Below are positions 1 through 9,642 of a stretch of 64,000 nucleotides of DNA, in pieces. A program made the position numbers and the translations under genes. The notes under the pieces are model-generated. The model searched no databases. It saw only the letters and a list, made by a program, of their open reading frames with translations, and was not told the DNA's origin. Source of the DNA: Dyella telluris (GTDB taxonomy: Bacteria; Pseudomonadota; Gammaproteobacteria; Xanthomonadales; Rhodanobacteraceae); NCBI RefSeq assembly GCF_014297575.1, contig NZ_CP060412.1:1488001-1552000 (forward strand). The letters are read 5' to 3'. Every line of letters starts with the position of its first letter. Position 1 is the first letter of the stretch.

Positions 1-1768
1 GCGGCTCGAACTGCTCGCGATACTTGTGCCAGCGGCCCACCGCCCGGCGATTCACCGGCTCGATCACCTGCGAGTAGCTGGGCGTCGCGATGTAGGCCTT
101 GCCACGCGCATGCTGGTCAAAGGCCAGCATGGGCGCGCTGTCTTCCAGCTCGAGGAAAGCCGCGATGCGCGAAACCTGCTGCGGGAAATCGTCGACCAGG
201 TCCTCGTAGCGCGACACCATCACCGACGGCTGCAGGATGGCCACCTCATCCAGCCAGCACTGCATGGTTTCCACGTAGGCATGGGCAAGACGCTCGAGGC
301 TGCCGCAGGCCGCGGCCAATGCACTGGAACGGAAACTCTGCATGTAGCAGCTCAGCAGCACATCGCAGGGATGGCGCACGGCGAGGACAAACTTGGCCTG
401 CGGGAACAACCGCACCATCATCGGCAACCACTGCATGTTCAGCGGGTTCTTGTCGACGAGTCGCGCATCCCAGTTGCGCTGGATGCGCTCGTCCACCATC
501 GCGTGGTAACGCTTGCGCAGCTCGTCCACGTCGAACTGGCGCAGCACGCTGAGGTCATCGAGGATGCGGCGATCATGATTGCCGAGAATGCCGGCGAGCC
601 GGTTGAAGAACGGATTCTCGTCCATGGACTGCAGGCCCGGGTGCGCGTCGAGCACCTGTTCCAGCAAGGTCGTGCCCGAGCGTGGGAAGCCCACCACGAA
701 CACCGGCGAATCGTGCATCTCCGGTGCAATCAGCTGCGGCCAGCGCGCGACCTGCTCGGCAGTCACGCGAGGAGCGTCAACCGGCATGGCGGGGGCACCC
801 GGCACAAAGAATTCGGGTGAATCGAAACTGCGTTCCGCGGCTTCCATGCGATGCGCCACCTGCAGCGCCTCCATGGCTTTACTCGTTTCTCCGAGCTTGT
901 CGTAGGCAGAAGCGAGCAGGTAGTAATGATTGAAGCTGCCTTCGGACTCCGGCCCGGTGACCTCCAGCAGATCGCGTGCCGCCGTCGCATCGCCACGGCG
1001 CATGGCCAGCGTCGCCACAACATGACGGGCCTCACGCGTCTGTACGTTCGACGCGCCGGACCCGGCACGCAGCACGGGCACCAGCACCGCGTCGGCATCG
1101 TCAAGGCGATTGAGGCGCTCGTAGTGGTTGGCCAGCAGCAGGCGCACGTCGAACTGCCCGGGCCAGCGCGCCAGCAGATCCTCCAGCACTTCGACCGCAT
1201 CGGGAATATCGTTCTTCAGCGTCAGCACCTGGGCCAGCGACAGCTGCAGGTCGTCATCGTTGAACGGCACCCACTGGCGCCAGCGGCGCAGCAAATCCTC
1301 TGCGCCTTCCTGGTCCTGGCAGTAGCAGCAGGCCCGCGCCGCATCGACACGGGCCTCCAGGGAGTCGGGATCGGCCGCCACCACATCCAGCAGAAGGTGA
1401 CGCGCCGTCAGGTAATCGCGCAACTCGATCAGCAGCAGGCCAAGCTGGCGCTTGGGCGTGATGTTCGAGGGGTCAAGCTCCACAGCGCGCGCAAAGGCCT
1501 TGACCGCCTCGCCCTGATGGCCCGTTTCCAGCAGGGCCGTGCCGTAGTTGTTCCAGTTGATGCTGCTTTCCGAGCCCTGCGCGAGTTCGGCATAGAACGG
1601 CAGCGCGTCGCTTACGCGGCGCTGCATGTGCAGGCTGATGGCCAGCATCAGCGTGAGGTCAGGGCGGCCGGGGTGAACCGCAAGTGCGGCTCGGCTCAGC
1701 TGTTCGGCGCGCTCGGGATGACCGCCGTTGATGGCGGCCCCAATCTGGGAGATGTCGTCGGAAACCAT
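1..1768 (-). CDS. TPR-repeat sulfotransferase, C-terminus cut by window edge
   Basis: About 589 codons are visible. The N-terminal ~330 residues are alanine- and leucine-rich helical repeats of TPR type (for example the stretch around SINWNNYGTALLETG). The C-terminal part is a sulfotransferase: the 5'-phosphosulfate loop GFPRSGTTLLEQVLDAHPG lies near 712-640, and a 3'-phosphate-binding motif VRHPCDVLLSCYM lies near 400-345. The family transfers sulfate from PAPS to a protein or glycan; the acceptor cannot be read from sequence. The frame is still open at base 2 (ending HKYREQFEP), so probably only the last few residues are missing. The ATG at 1768 was chosen; an in-frame ATG at 1780 adds four residues, and neither has a clear ribosome binding site. 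It lies downstream of a TonB receptor on the same strand, separated by a terminator. Confidence 0.85.
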   Translation of the reverse strand, partial: MVSDDISQIGAAINGGHPERAEQLSRAALAVHPGRPDLTLMLAISLHMQRRVSDALPFYAELAQGSESSINWNNYGTALLETGHQGEAVKAFARAVELDPSNITPKRQLGLLLIELRDYLTARHLLLDVVAADPDSLEARVDAARACCYCQDQEGAEDLLRRWRQWVPFNDDDLQLSLAQVLTLKNDIPDAVEVLEDLLARWPGQFDVRLLLANHYERLNRLDDADAVLVPVLRAGSGASNVQTREARHVVATLAMRRGDATAARDLLEVTGPESEGSFNHYYLLASAYDKLGETSKAMEALQVAHRMEAAERSFDSPEFFVPGAPAMPVDAPRVTAEQVARWPQLIAPEMHDSPVFVVGFPRSGTTLLEQVLDAHPGLQSMDENPFFNRLAGILGNHDRRILDDLSVLRQFDVDELRKRYHAMVDERIQRNWDARLVDKNPLNMQWLPMMVRLFPQAKFVLAVRHPCDVLLSCYMQSFRSSALAAACGSLERLAHAYVETMQCWLDEVAILQPSVMVSRYEDLVDDFPQQVSRIAAFLELEDSAPMLAFDQHARGKAYIATPSYSQVIEPVNRRAVGRWHKYREQFEP

Positions 1769-1785
1769 GGCTTCACACATAAAGA

Positions 1786-1813
1786 AGGGCCGCGTGGAAT
1801 TCCACGCGGCCCT
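1786..1813 (-). terminator. Intrinsic terminator of the TonB receptor gene
   Basis: A perfect 28-base palindrome (stem AGGGCCGCGTGG, loop AATT) sits 25 bases beyond the receptor stop. On the minus strand it is followed by TTCTTT. The start of the sulfotransferase gene lies only 18 bases further on, so that gene may depend on read-through or on its own promoter. Confidence 0.8.
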
Positions 1814-1838
1814 CAAGGTTAACGCTTATATCAACGGC

Positions 1839-4808
1839 TTAGAACTTGACCGTGACGCGAGCCCAGTAGTAACGGCCCATCAGGTCGAAGTCGCTCGGGT
1901 CGGTGTTGGCGTTGAGCGAGTTGTTCGCGTACAGCATGGGCGGCTGCTTGTCGAACAGGTTATTCACGCCGAAGTCCAGACGGGTGTTGATGATGGCCAG
2001 GTTGTAGCCGATCGACACGTCGTTGTAGACGGTTGCACCGTACTTGAGGATCGAGCCCGGGTTGCCGTTCGGCGCGCTGTCCTGCGGCGAACCTTCGGGG
2101 CCACCCATCTCGAAGCGACCGATGTAGCGCATGCGCCACTGGGCACTCCAGCCGCCAGCCTGCCAATCCACGAAGCCCTGTGCACGCCAGCGCGGGAAGA
2201 AGCAGACGCCGACCGCATCCGGACAAGCCGACGAAGCTGCCGAACCATAGGCAAGCATGTGACCGGCGTTCTTGTAGGTGATGCCACCTTCAGCAGCCGT
2301 ACCGGTGCTCTGGTCGTAGTACTTCAGGTAGGTCGCGTTGACGCCAACGTTGAACTGGCCGAAGGAGAACTGCGGCAGCTTGTAGTTGGCGGACCAGTCG
2401 ATACCCGAGGTGTTCAGGCTACCGATGTTGCCCACCGGCTCAACCGTGGACTGCAGCAGCTGACCAGCATTCGGACCCGTACCACCCTGACGCTGGATGT
2501 ACTGGCAGTACTGCGTGGAACCCGCGGCGCAGAGGTTCAGCAGGCTCTGCAGACCCACCGTGGTGATGGTGTTGTTGAGGTTCACGCGCCAGAAGTCGAC
2601 CGTGGTCGACAGGCCCGGCACGTAGGACGGGCTGTAGACGAAGCCGAAGTCATACGACTTGCCGTGTTCCGGCTTGACGTCGAAACCGGCAACGCGCGAA
2701 CCCTGCACAACGGTACCGGCCTGCGAAGCACCCGGGAGGGTGTACTGGTTCACGAAGGAACCGTCGGTCGGGACGTTCTTACAAGCCAGGGCCAGCGGCG
2801 AACCCGCCGGGGCACCGGTGTAGCCGTTACACGGATCGGTGTGGATCAGCGGAGCATCCGAACCCGAGGCATACAGCTCGCCCAGGGTCGGCGCGCGGAA
2901 CACGTCTTCCATGGTGCCGCGGAGCAGCAGGTCGTCGAACGGCTTCCACTCCAGCGCGAACTTGAAGTTGTTCGTGGTGCCGAAGCTGCCGATATCCGAG
3001 TAACGATCACCGATGGTCAGGTTCAGCGACTGCACGCCCGGCAGGCCGGCCAGAATCGGGATGAACGCTTCGGCGTAGATGTCCTTGGTGGTGTAACCAC
3101 CCTGCACGGCGCTCAAGCACTGGCTGCCCAGCGTACAGCTACCCGTGGTCGGGTCGATGGTCAGCTGCGGAGCCGGCACGGTGTGCTGGTAGTCCTTGCG
3201 GTCTTCAGCACCCAGGGCCAGCTGCACGGCACCGGCCGGCAGGCTGAACAGCTCGCCGCTGATGCCAGCGTGCCAGGTGCGCTCGATGACGTAGCTGTTG
3301 GACGGAGCCGTGACGCTGGCTGCCTTCACTGCGGCGATGCTGCCGGCGGACGAGTTGGGCTCGAACGGGTTGAACTGGCAGGCCACCGGATCGACGCCGG
3401 CCGGGCAGCTCGCGGTGCCGTCAGCGTTGAGCGTGGAGGCACCGGTGTACAGCTTGGTCTGGTCAACCAGGCCAGCCGTGGTGGTCACGACGCTCTCGTG
3501 GCCGTAGTTGAAGCCGACGTCCCAGTTCCAGTTCTTGTCCCAAACGGTGAAGTCGCCCTTGAAGCCCGTGTTGATCTGGGCATCGGTACGACCCGTGAAC
3601 GCTTCGCGCACACCGTTGGAGGTCAGACGCTGGGTGAAGTTCAGGCCGTTGGACGTGCCGTAGCCGCCGCCCGGGTTGAACACGTTGAACGCGTTGCCCG
3701 GGGCAACCGACGCGCCGGTGTTGGTCGTGCCATACACGGCCGGAGCCAACTGGAAGTTGGCCGAGGTCTTCTGGTAGACCGCGTCCACGTAGGCGGTGAC
3801 GTGATCGCCCAGGTGGTAGTCACCATGCAGGAAGCCGCCGGTGCGCTCCTGCGGGGTCATGATCAGGTTGACCGACGCGTAGTTGTACTTGTCGGTAGCC
3901 GGGTTGTAGCAGTGGTAATTCGACGAGTTGAAGACCGTCGGGTTGCCGCCAGCATTCAGCGACACGCGATTGCCGTTGGAACCGCAGCTGAGGCCGCCGG
4001 CTGCTGCCGTGGCGGGGTCAACCTGGATGCGGCCCACCGGGGTGGCCGTCGAACCGCCGATGTAGACCTGCGAGCCGGAAAGCGTCAGCGCGTTCTTGGA
4101 GAACGAGCGGTTGGCCGACTCCACGCCATCCTGCTTGTTGTAGCTGATGCCGGCCATGATGCAGCCCTTATCGGACGTCTGGCCGAACGTGAAGGTGTAG
4201 CCGCTCTGCTCACCGTCGTTACGATCGGACTGGCCGACGTTGGCGGTGAAGGTGGCACCCTGGTAGTTCTTGCGGGTGATGAAGTTCACCACGCCGCCGA
4301 TGGCATCCGAACCGTACGTGGCCGACGCACCGGTCGGCAGCACTTCGATGCGCTCGATGGCATCGGCCGGAATGGCGTTGGGGTCCTTGCTCAGCAGGCG
4401 CTGGCCGTCGATCAGGATCAGCGTGCGCTTGGAGCCAAGGCCGCGAAGGTTGATGGACGACTGGCCCGTACCACCGCCGTTGTTGACCTGCGGGTTGACG
4501 TTGCCACCCGTCATGGCCGGCAGCTGCTGGACGAGGTCGCCCAGGGTCTGCTTGCCCGTCGCCTGGATCTGGGCGCGGTCGATGGTGACAACCGGGCTGG
4601 CCGTTTCGACGTCTACACGGCGAATCAGCGAACCGGTGACGGTCACCGTTTCAAGCGTCTTGCTCTTGGCCTGGTCGGCAGCCGGTGCCGGCGTGCTGGA
4701 CTGTGCGTCCTGAGCGAAAGCTGCAGTGCCGTAGGCGCTAGCGGTGAGCATACCCAGCGAAAGCGCCAGGCGCACCGACGTGCACAGTTTATTTTCCCCG
4801 AACTTCAT
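1839..4808 (-). CDS. TonB-dependent outer membrane receptor
   Basis: The protein has 989 residues. A signal peptide ends about residue 32 (TAAFA|Q), followed by a Pro/Ala/Gln linker and a TonB-box-like segment ETVTVTGS near residue 53. A plug domain follows (about 60-180: SINLRGLGSKRTLILIDGQR, IERIEVLPTGASATYGSDA, GGVVNFITRK) and then a long beta-barrel ending in the typical aromatic residue (RVTVKF). It should import a large substrate across the outer membrane using TonB-ExbBD energy; Lysobacterales carry many such paralogues and the substrate is unknown. The start has a strong ribosome binding site (GGGAGGGTG). The link to the following sulfotransferase is inferred from adjacency only. Confidence 0.93.
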   Translation of the reverse strand: MKFGENKLCTSVRLALSLGMLTASAYGTAAFAQDAQSSTPAPAADQAKSKTLETVTVTGSLIRRVDVETASPVVTIDRAQIQATGKQTLGDLVQQLPAMTGGNVNPQVNNGGGTGQSSINLRGLGSKRTLILIDGQRLLSKDPNAIPADAIERIEVLPTGASATYGSDAIGGVVNFITRKNYQGATFTANVGQSDRNDGEQSGYTFTFGQTSDKGCIMAGISYNKQDGVESANRSFSKNALTLSGSQVYIGGSTATPVGRIQVDPATAAAGGLSCGSNGNRVSLNAGGNPTVFNSSNYHCYNPATDKYNYASVNLIMTPQERTGGFLHGDYHLGDHVTAYVDAVYQKTSANFQLAPAVYGTTNTGASVAPGNAFNVFNPGGGYGTSNGLNFTQRLTSNGVREAFTGRTDAQINTGFKGDFTVWDKNWNWDVGFNYGHESVVTTTAGLVDQTKLYTGASTLNADGTASCPAGVDPVACQFNPFEPNSSAGSIAAVKAASVTAPSNSYVIERTWHAGISGELFSLPAGAVQLALGAEDRKDYQHTVPAPQLTIDPTTGSCTLGSQCLSAVQGGYTTKDIYAEAFIPILAGLPGVQSLNLTIGDRYSDIGSFGTTNNFKFALEWKPFDDLLLRGTMEDVFRAPTLGELYASGSDAPLIHTDPCNGYTGAPAGSPLALACKNVPTDGSFVNQYTLPGASQAGTVVQGSRVAGFDVKPEHGKSYDFGFVYSPSYVPGLSTTVDFWRVNLNNTITTVGLQSLLNLCAAGSTQYCQYIQRQGGTGPNAGQLLQSTVEPVGNIGSLNTSGIDWSANYKLPQFSFGQFNVGVNATYLKYYDQSTGTAAEGGITYKNAGHMLAYGSAASSACPDAVGVCFFPRWRAQGFVDWQAGGWSAQWRMRYIGRFEMGGPEGSPQDSAPNGNPGSILKYGATVYNDVSIGYNLAIINTRLDFGVNNLFDKQPPMLYANNSLNANTDPSDFDLMGRYYWARVTVKF

Positions 4809-5162
4809 GAGAACACCCTCCCGTTATTTATATTGACTGGGTTTGAAAGATTTCCCCGCCTCAAACCCGCGCCCTAGTCACCCAAACTATTTAGGTGCAG
4901 ACCCCTATCGAGGGTAGTCCACAGCGCTGGGCATTTATCACGCTTTACTTACAGATAGTCAATAAAATCTATACGGCAAGAAATTACCATGTCGCGACAG
5001 TTATCGCAGATACTTGCGAAATAATCTGTTCGGAAAGACAACCCCTTGGCGCATCCGCGTCCGCTGCGGCGCACCGACCATCGTTGGAACGGGGTGAAGC
5101 CATGGTGAAAGCGGCCTGGCCGGATTCTCCCTTCCGCACCAGACCGCTGATTCTGCAAGGGC
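4809..5162. other. Intergenic region upstream of the TonB receptor
   Basis: This 354-base gap separates the AMP nucleosidase gene (its 3' end) from the receptor start. It includes an AT-rich stretch at about 4935-5000, so it probably holds the receptor promoter. I see no convincing gene, RNA or operator. An imperfect dyad (AGCGGTCTGG/CCAGGCCGCT, about 5109-5147) just beyond the AMP nucleosidase stop could be a weak terminator. Confidence 0.4.
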
Positions 5163-5954
5163 TTAGTCGAGGCTGCCCTCTTCCTCGAAACGCAGGTGTT
5201 TTACGCTGCGTCCCTTGCGCCGCACCAATTTCAACGCCTCAATACCAATGCGTATGTGGCGTTCAACAAATTGCGCGGTCACGCTGCGGTCGCTTAATTC
5301 CGTCTTAACGCCCTCCGGAATCATCGGCTGGTCGGACACCAGCAACAGGGCGCCGCAGGGGATCTTGTTGGCGAAGCCCGCCGCGAAGATGGTGGCGGTC
5401 TCCATGTCGATGGCCATGCAGCGGGTCCGCCGCAGGTAATCCTTGAACGCCTCGTCGTGCTCCCAGACCCGGCGGTTGGTGGTGTACACCGTGCCGGTCC
5501 AGTAGTCGTAGCCCAGGTCGCGGATCATGGTGGAGACGCCACGCTGCAGCTGGAAGGCCGGCAAGGCCGGCACCTCGGGCAACAGATAGTCGTTGGAGGT
5601 GCCCTCGCCGCGGATGGCGGCAATCGGCAGCACCAGGTCGCCGATGGCGTTCTTCTTCTTGAGGCCACCGCACTTGCCCAGGAACAACGCCGCCTTGGGA
5701 TGGATGGCGCTGAGCAGATCCATCACGGTCGCCGCATTGGGGCTGCCCATGCCGAAGTTGATCAGGGTGATGCCGTCGGCGGTGGCATTGGGCATGGGCC
5801 GGTCGCGGCCCCGCACTTCCACGCCATGCCATTCGGCAAAGAGGTCCACGTAATGCCCGAAATTGGTCAGCAGAATGTGCTGCCCAAACTCCTCCACAGG
5901 CGTGCCGGTATAGCGCGGCAGCCAGTTGGAGACGATCTCCTGCTTGTCTTTCAT
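5163..5954 (-). CDS. amn: AMP nucleosidase, short form
   Basis: 263 residues of the nucleoside phosphorylase fold, matching the catalytic C-terminal half of the ~480-residue enterobacterial Amn without its N-terminal regulatory domain. Visible features are the glycine-rich FLGKCGGLKKKNAIGDLVLP (residues ~95-114), the loop RGEGTSNDYLLPEVPALP, and the base/ribose site MAIDMETATIFAAGF near residue 190. The enzyme hydrolyses AMP to adenine and ribose 5-phosphate and so limits the adenylate pool. It is divergent from fadE. A purine nucleoside phosphorylase role is the alternative, but the short Amn reading fits the TSNDYLLPEVPALP region best. Confidence 0.82.
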   Translation of the reverse strand: MKDKQEIVSNWLPRYTGTPVEEFGQHILLTNFGHYVDLFAEWHGVEVRGRDRPMPNATADGITLINFGMGSPNAATVMDLLSAIHPKAALFLGKCGGLKKKNAIGDLVLPIAAIRGEGTSNDYLLPEVPALPAFQLQRGVSTMIRDLGYDYWTGTVYTTNRRVWEHDEAFKDYLRRTRCMAIDMETATIFAAGFANKIPCGALLLVSDQPMIPEGVKTELSDRSVTAQFVERHIRIGIEALKLVRRKGRSVKHLRFEEEGSLD

Positions 5955-6134
5955 TAAGACCCCTTGAGGTCAGCGCGAACGGGGGTTCCGTTGCGCGTTA
6001 CCGGCGACGCCACGCCGGCACGATGCCAGATCAGTGCGTGCATCTTAGCCGGTGACGGGCGCCAGCTGGATGGTCCGTTGTCATTTTCTTGAACCCTGCC
6101 TGCCCACGATGGGTTTTCCGGAAAGGAGAACACC

Positions 6135-8549
6135 ATGCTGCTGATCGGTTGGATCGCCGCCCTGCTCGTATTCCTGGGCCTGGCCTTCGCGGGCCGTGGC
6201 TGGCTGGCCTGGGTGCTGGGCGTGGCCGTGCTGCTCATCACCTGGATGGTGCGCGGGGTGGATTCGCCACTCCTTCTATATGTACTGCTTCTCGCCGCGG
6301 CATTGGTTGCACTGGTAACCGGTTTTGCGCCACTGCGCCGCGCGCTTTTCGCACGCGCCCTGCTGCCGGTGCTGGCCCGTGTCATGCCGCGGCTGGGCGA
6401 GACCGAACGCATTGCGCTCGAGGCAGGCACGGTGTGGTGGGACGCGCAGATCTTCTCCGGCGCGCCCGACTGGGATGCGTTGCTGCGTTTTGAATGCAAG
6501 CCGCTTAGCGCGCGCGAACAGGCTTTCATGGACGGCCCGGTGACGCAGTTGTGCGCCATGCTCGACGACTGGAAGGTGCAGCAGCAGCGCGACCTGCCGC
6601 CGGAGGTGTGGGAGTTCATCAAGCGCGAGCGCTTCTTCGGCATGGTGCTGCCGGAAACCTATGGCGGGCTGGGCATGTCCGAGATCGGCCATTCGCGCGT
6701 GGTCACGCGCATCGCCACGCGCTCGGTGGCCGCCGCCGTTACCGTGATGGTGCCCAATTCGCTGGGCCCCGGCGAGTTGCTGCTCCACTACGGCACCGAG
6801 GCGCAGAAGCAGCACTACCTGCCCCGCCTTGCCGATGGCCGGGAGGTTCCCTGTTTCGCGCTCACCGGACCGGAAGCCGGGTCCGATGCCGCGGCCACGC
6901 AGTCCGAAGGCATCGTGGAATGGGGCCAGTGGCGTGGCGAAGAGGTGATCGGCCTGCGCCTGAACTGGAACAAGCGATACATCACGCTGGCGCCGGTGGC
7001 CACGCTGATTGGCCTGGCCTTCCGCCTTAAGGACCCGAACGGTTTGCTCGGCGGCCCAGTGGATCGCGGCATCACCTGTGCGCTGATCGCCCGCGACCTG
7101 CCTGGCGTGGTGATCGGCGCGCACCACGATCCCATGGGCGTGCCGTTTGCCAATGGCCCCATCGAAGGCCACGACGTGTTCGTTCCCATCGACGCCATCG
7201 TCGGCGGCGTTGAGCAGGTGGGACGCGGCTGGCGCATGCTGATGGAAAGCCTCGCGGCGGGGCGATCCATCTCGCTGCCCGCGCTCGCGGTGGGCGCGGC
7301 ACAGATGGCCACGCGCATTTGCGGTGCCTACGCCACGGTGCGCGAACAGTTCGATACGCCCATCGGCCGCTTCGAAGGCATCGAAGAACCGCTGGCCCGC
7401 ATTGCCGGCCTGACCTATCTGATGACGGCCACGCGCACGCTCACTTGCGGCGCACTGGATGCAGGCGAAAAGCCGGCGGTGCTCGGCTCCATTGCCAAGG
7501 CCTATCTCACCGACGCCATGCGCGAAGTGGTGAGCGACGCCATGGACATCCGCGCGGGCGCGGCGATCCAGCGCGGTCCGCGCAATCAGCTGTCGCCGAT
7601 GTGGATGTCCGTGCCCATCGGCATCACCGTCGAGGGCGCCAACATCCTGACCCGCTCGATGATCATCTATGGCCAGGGCGCCATCCGCTGCCATCCGTGG
7701 GTGCAGAAACTGATCGAAGCGATTGCCGCGAAGGACCTCAAAGCCGTCGACGCCTGCACCTTCGGCTACATCAACTTCGTATTCACCCGCGCCGTGCGGG
7801 CACTGTTGCTGGGGCTGACCAGCGCCCGGCTGGCCAAAGCGCCCGCCAACGAGCTGACGCGTTACTACCAGCACCTCACGCGCTTTGCATCGGCCTTCGC
7901 GCTGATTTCCGATACCTGCATGGCGACCCTGGGCGGCTCGCTGAAGCGCCGGGAGAAGATCTCCGGTCGCCTGGCCGATGCGCTGGCCTGGCAGTACCTC
8001 GCCGCGGCCACGCTCAAGCGCTACCACGACGAAGCCAAGCTCGCCTCCAACTACGACCTCGCGCGCTGGGGTGTGGCGCTGGCGCTCTATCGCACGCAGG
8101 AGGCGCTACGCGGCGTGCTGGATAACCTGCCGGCCGGGTTCGCGGCCGGTGTGGTCCGCCTGTTGGTATTCCCGCTGGGCGCACGCTTCCGGCCGCCGTC
8201 GGACCGGCTGGGCCAGCGCGCGGCGCGCGCCATCCTGGAAGACCGCGAAGCGCGCATCCATCTCACCGGGGACATCCACGTGCCCGGCCCGCAGGAACCC
8301 GGGCTCGGCGAGCTGGAAGCGGCGCTGGACAAGGCCGTGCGTGCCCTGCCGGTGGAAACCAAGTTGCGCGATGCTATCCGCGCCGGCCAGCTCGACCGGG
8401 CGTCGGGCGACGAACTGGGCCAGCATGCCCTGGCGGCGGGCATCATTACCCAGGCCGAGTACGACGCACTCAGCGAAGCGGACGAAGCGCGCAACGCGGT
8501 GGTACAGGTGGATGCCTTCGACCTGGAGGTCTACCGCCAACTGCGCTAG
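6135..8549 (+). CDS. fadE: Acyl-CoA dehydrogenase, FadE type
   Basis: 804 residues, close to the 814 of E. coli FadE. The N-terminus has two or three hydrophobic segments (residues ~2-65), which fits membrane association. The dehydrogenase core follows: FAD/substrate motifs CFALTGPEAGSDAAATQ (~residue 240), GWRMLMESLAAGRSISLPA (~365) and TVEGANILTRSMIIYGQGA (~500), then the extra C-terminal domain typical of the long FadE class. It performs the first, FAD-linked step of fatty acid beta-oxidation. The ribosome binding site is good (GGAAAGGAGAACACC). The DegV-type lipid-binding protein downstream suggests a shared fatty-acid theme, though 122 bases separate them. Confidence 0.95.
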   Translation: MLLIGWIAALLVFLGLAFAGRGWLAWVLGVAVLLITWMVRGVDSPLLLYVLLLAAALVALVTGFAPLRRALFARALLPVLARVMPRLGETERIALEAGTVWWDAQIFSGAPDWDALLRFECKPLSAREQAFMDGPVTQLCAMLDDWKVQQQRDLPPEVWEFIKRERFFGMVLPETYGGLGMSEIGHSRVVTRIATRSVAAAVTVMVPNSLGPGELLLHYGTEAQKQHYLPRLADGREVPCFALTGPEAGSDAAATQSEGIVEWGQWRGEEVIGLRLNWNKRYITLAPVATLIGLAFRLKDPNGLLGGPVDRGITCALIARDLPGVVIGAHHDPMGVPFANGPIEGHDVFVPIDAIVGGVEQVGRGWRMLMESLAAGRSISLPALAVGAAQMATRICGAYATVREQFDTPIGRFEGIEEPLARIAGLTYLMTATRTLTCGALDAGEKPAVLGSIAKAYLTDAMREVVSDAMDIRAGAAIQRGPRNQLSPMWMSVPIGITVEGANILTRSMIIYGQGAIRCHPWVQKLIEAIAAKDLKAVDACTFGYINFVFTRAVRALLLGLTSARLAKAPANELTRYYQHLTRFASAFALISDTCMATLGGSLKRREKISGRLADALAWQYLAAATLKRYHDEAKLASNYDLARWGVALALYRTQEALRGVLDNLPAGFAAGVVRLLVFPLGARFRPPSDRLGQRAARAILEDREARIHLTGDIHVPGPQEPGLGELEAALDKAVRALPVETKLRDAIRAGQLDRASGDELGQHALAAGIITQAEYDALSEADEARNAVVQVDAFDLEVYRQLR

Positions 8550-8671
8550 GCCGGCGACGGGCCATCCCCTTGCCGTGACAAAACCCGTGGCATCATGAGC
8601 CAACGGTCAGGGTCGGCACGTACCGGGCTGCGTGCTATGTTGCCCTCGCTTGTCACCGGGGAGTCACAAAC

Positions 8672-9616
8672 ATGCGGATGGGTTTAGCCATCGATGCGGC
8701 CTGCGATCTGCCGCAGGCTTTCCTGCAAGAACACAACGTCGCGGTGATGCCCATCACCATCCAGGTCGACGATGAAGTCTTCATGGACAACCGCAACCAG
8801 GTGGAGCTTCACCGGTTCCTGGACCGAAAGCTCGGCAGTCGCAGTCATTCGGCCGAGACCATCCCCTGCTCCGTCGAGGACGTGCAGAAGCTGTTCCTCG
8901 AGAAGCTGGTGCTGGAGAACGATTGCGTTTTCTGCCTCACCATCACCGCCACGCGCAGTGCCATCAACGAGCACGTGAACAAGGCCAGCTTCGCGGTGCT
9001 CAAGCATTACCGCGACGTGCGCGAGAAGAACAACATGAGCGGGCCGTTCCTGATGCGCGTGGTCGACACCCGCACGCTGTTCGCTGGTTCCGGCCCGTGC
9101 ATTGTCGAGGCCGCACGCCTGATCGCCGCGGGCGAGCAGCCGGCAGCCATCCGCGAACGACTCACCCATATCGCCAACAACTCCTACGGCTACATGCTGC
9201 CGCGCGACCTGTACTACCTGCGCGCGCGTGCCAAGAAGAAAGGCGACCGCAGCGTGGGCCTGGTCAGCGCCATGCTCGGCTCGGCGCTGGACATCAAGCC
9301 GCTGCTGCGTGGCTACCGTGGCGAAACCGGCCCGGTGGGCAAGGTGCGCGGCTTCGAACACGGCGCGGAGACGCTGTTCAACTACACGGCGCAGCGTGTG
9401 CGTACCGGCCTGCTGGTGCCCGCGGTCTGCGTCAGCTACGGCGGCGAACTTAGCGAACTTGCCAAGCTGCCCGGCTATGACGGCCTGCGCGCGGCCTGCG
9501 ATGAAACCGGTGTCGCGCTGATGGAAGCCCCGATGAGCATCACCGGCATGGTCAACGTTGGCGAAGGCGCCGTCACGCTCGGCTTCGCCGCTGAAGAGCA
9601 CGTCGCCGAGTTCTGA
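8672..9616 (+). CDS. DegV family (fatty-acid-binding) protein
   Basis: 314 residues. The start MRMGLAIDAACDLPQ and the following VAVMPITIQVDDEVFMDN match the DegV fold, whose members bind a fatty acid in a deep pocket. Other family-like parts are FCLTITATRSAINEH, VVDTRTLFAGSG and the C-terminal GEGAVTLGF. In Firmicutes such proteins (FakB) present fatty acids to a kinase; no FakA-like kinase is visible here, so the exact role is open. It follows fadE on the same strand and precedes a DUF4124 gene by 26 bases. Confidence 0.87.
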   Translation: MRMGLAIDAACDLPQAFLQEHNVAVMPITIQVDDEVFMDNRNQVELHRFLDRKLGSRSHSAETIPCSVEDVQKLFLEKLVLENDCVFCLTITATRSAINEHVNKASFAVLKHYRDVREKNNMSGPFLMRVVDTRTLFAGSGPCIVEAARLIAAGEQPAAIRERLTHIANNSYGYMLPRDLYYLRARAKKKGDRSVGLVSAMLGSALDIKPLLRGYRGETGPVGKVRGFEHGAETLFNYTAQRVRTGLLVPAVCVSYGGELSELAKLPGYDGLRAACDETGVALMEAPMSITGMVNVGEGAVTLGFAAEEHVAEF

Positions 9617-9642
9617 GCGCTTCGACTTTCAGGAGGGTTTGC

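Noticed and set aside
1728..4877. A 1049-residue open frame opposite the TonB receptor gene
   Set aside because: It is the complement of a clear receptor gene, is rich in Arg, Val and Gly with no domain, and arises because high-GC coding DNA has few stops on the other strand.
5955..6643. A 229-residue Ser/Arg-rich frame opposite the fadE start
   Set aside because: Compositionally typical of an antisense shadow and overlapping the fadE promoter and N-terminus.
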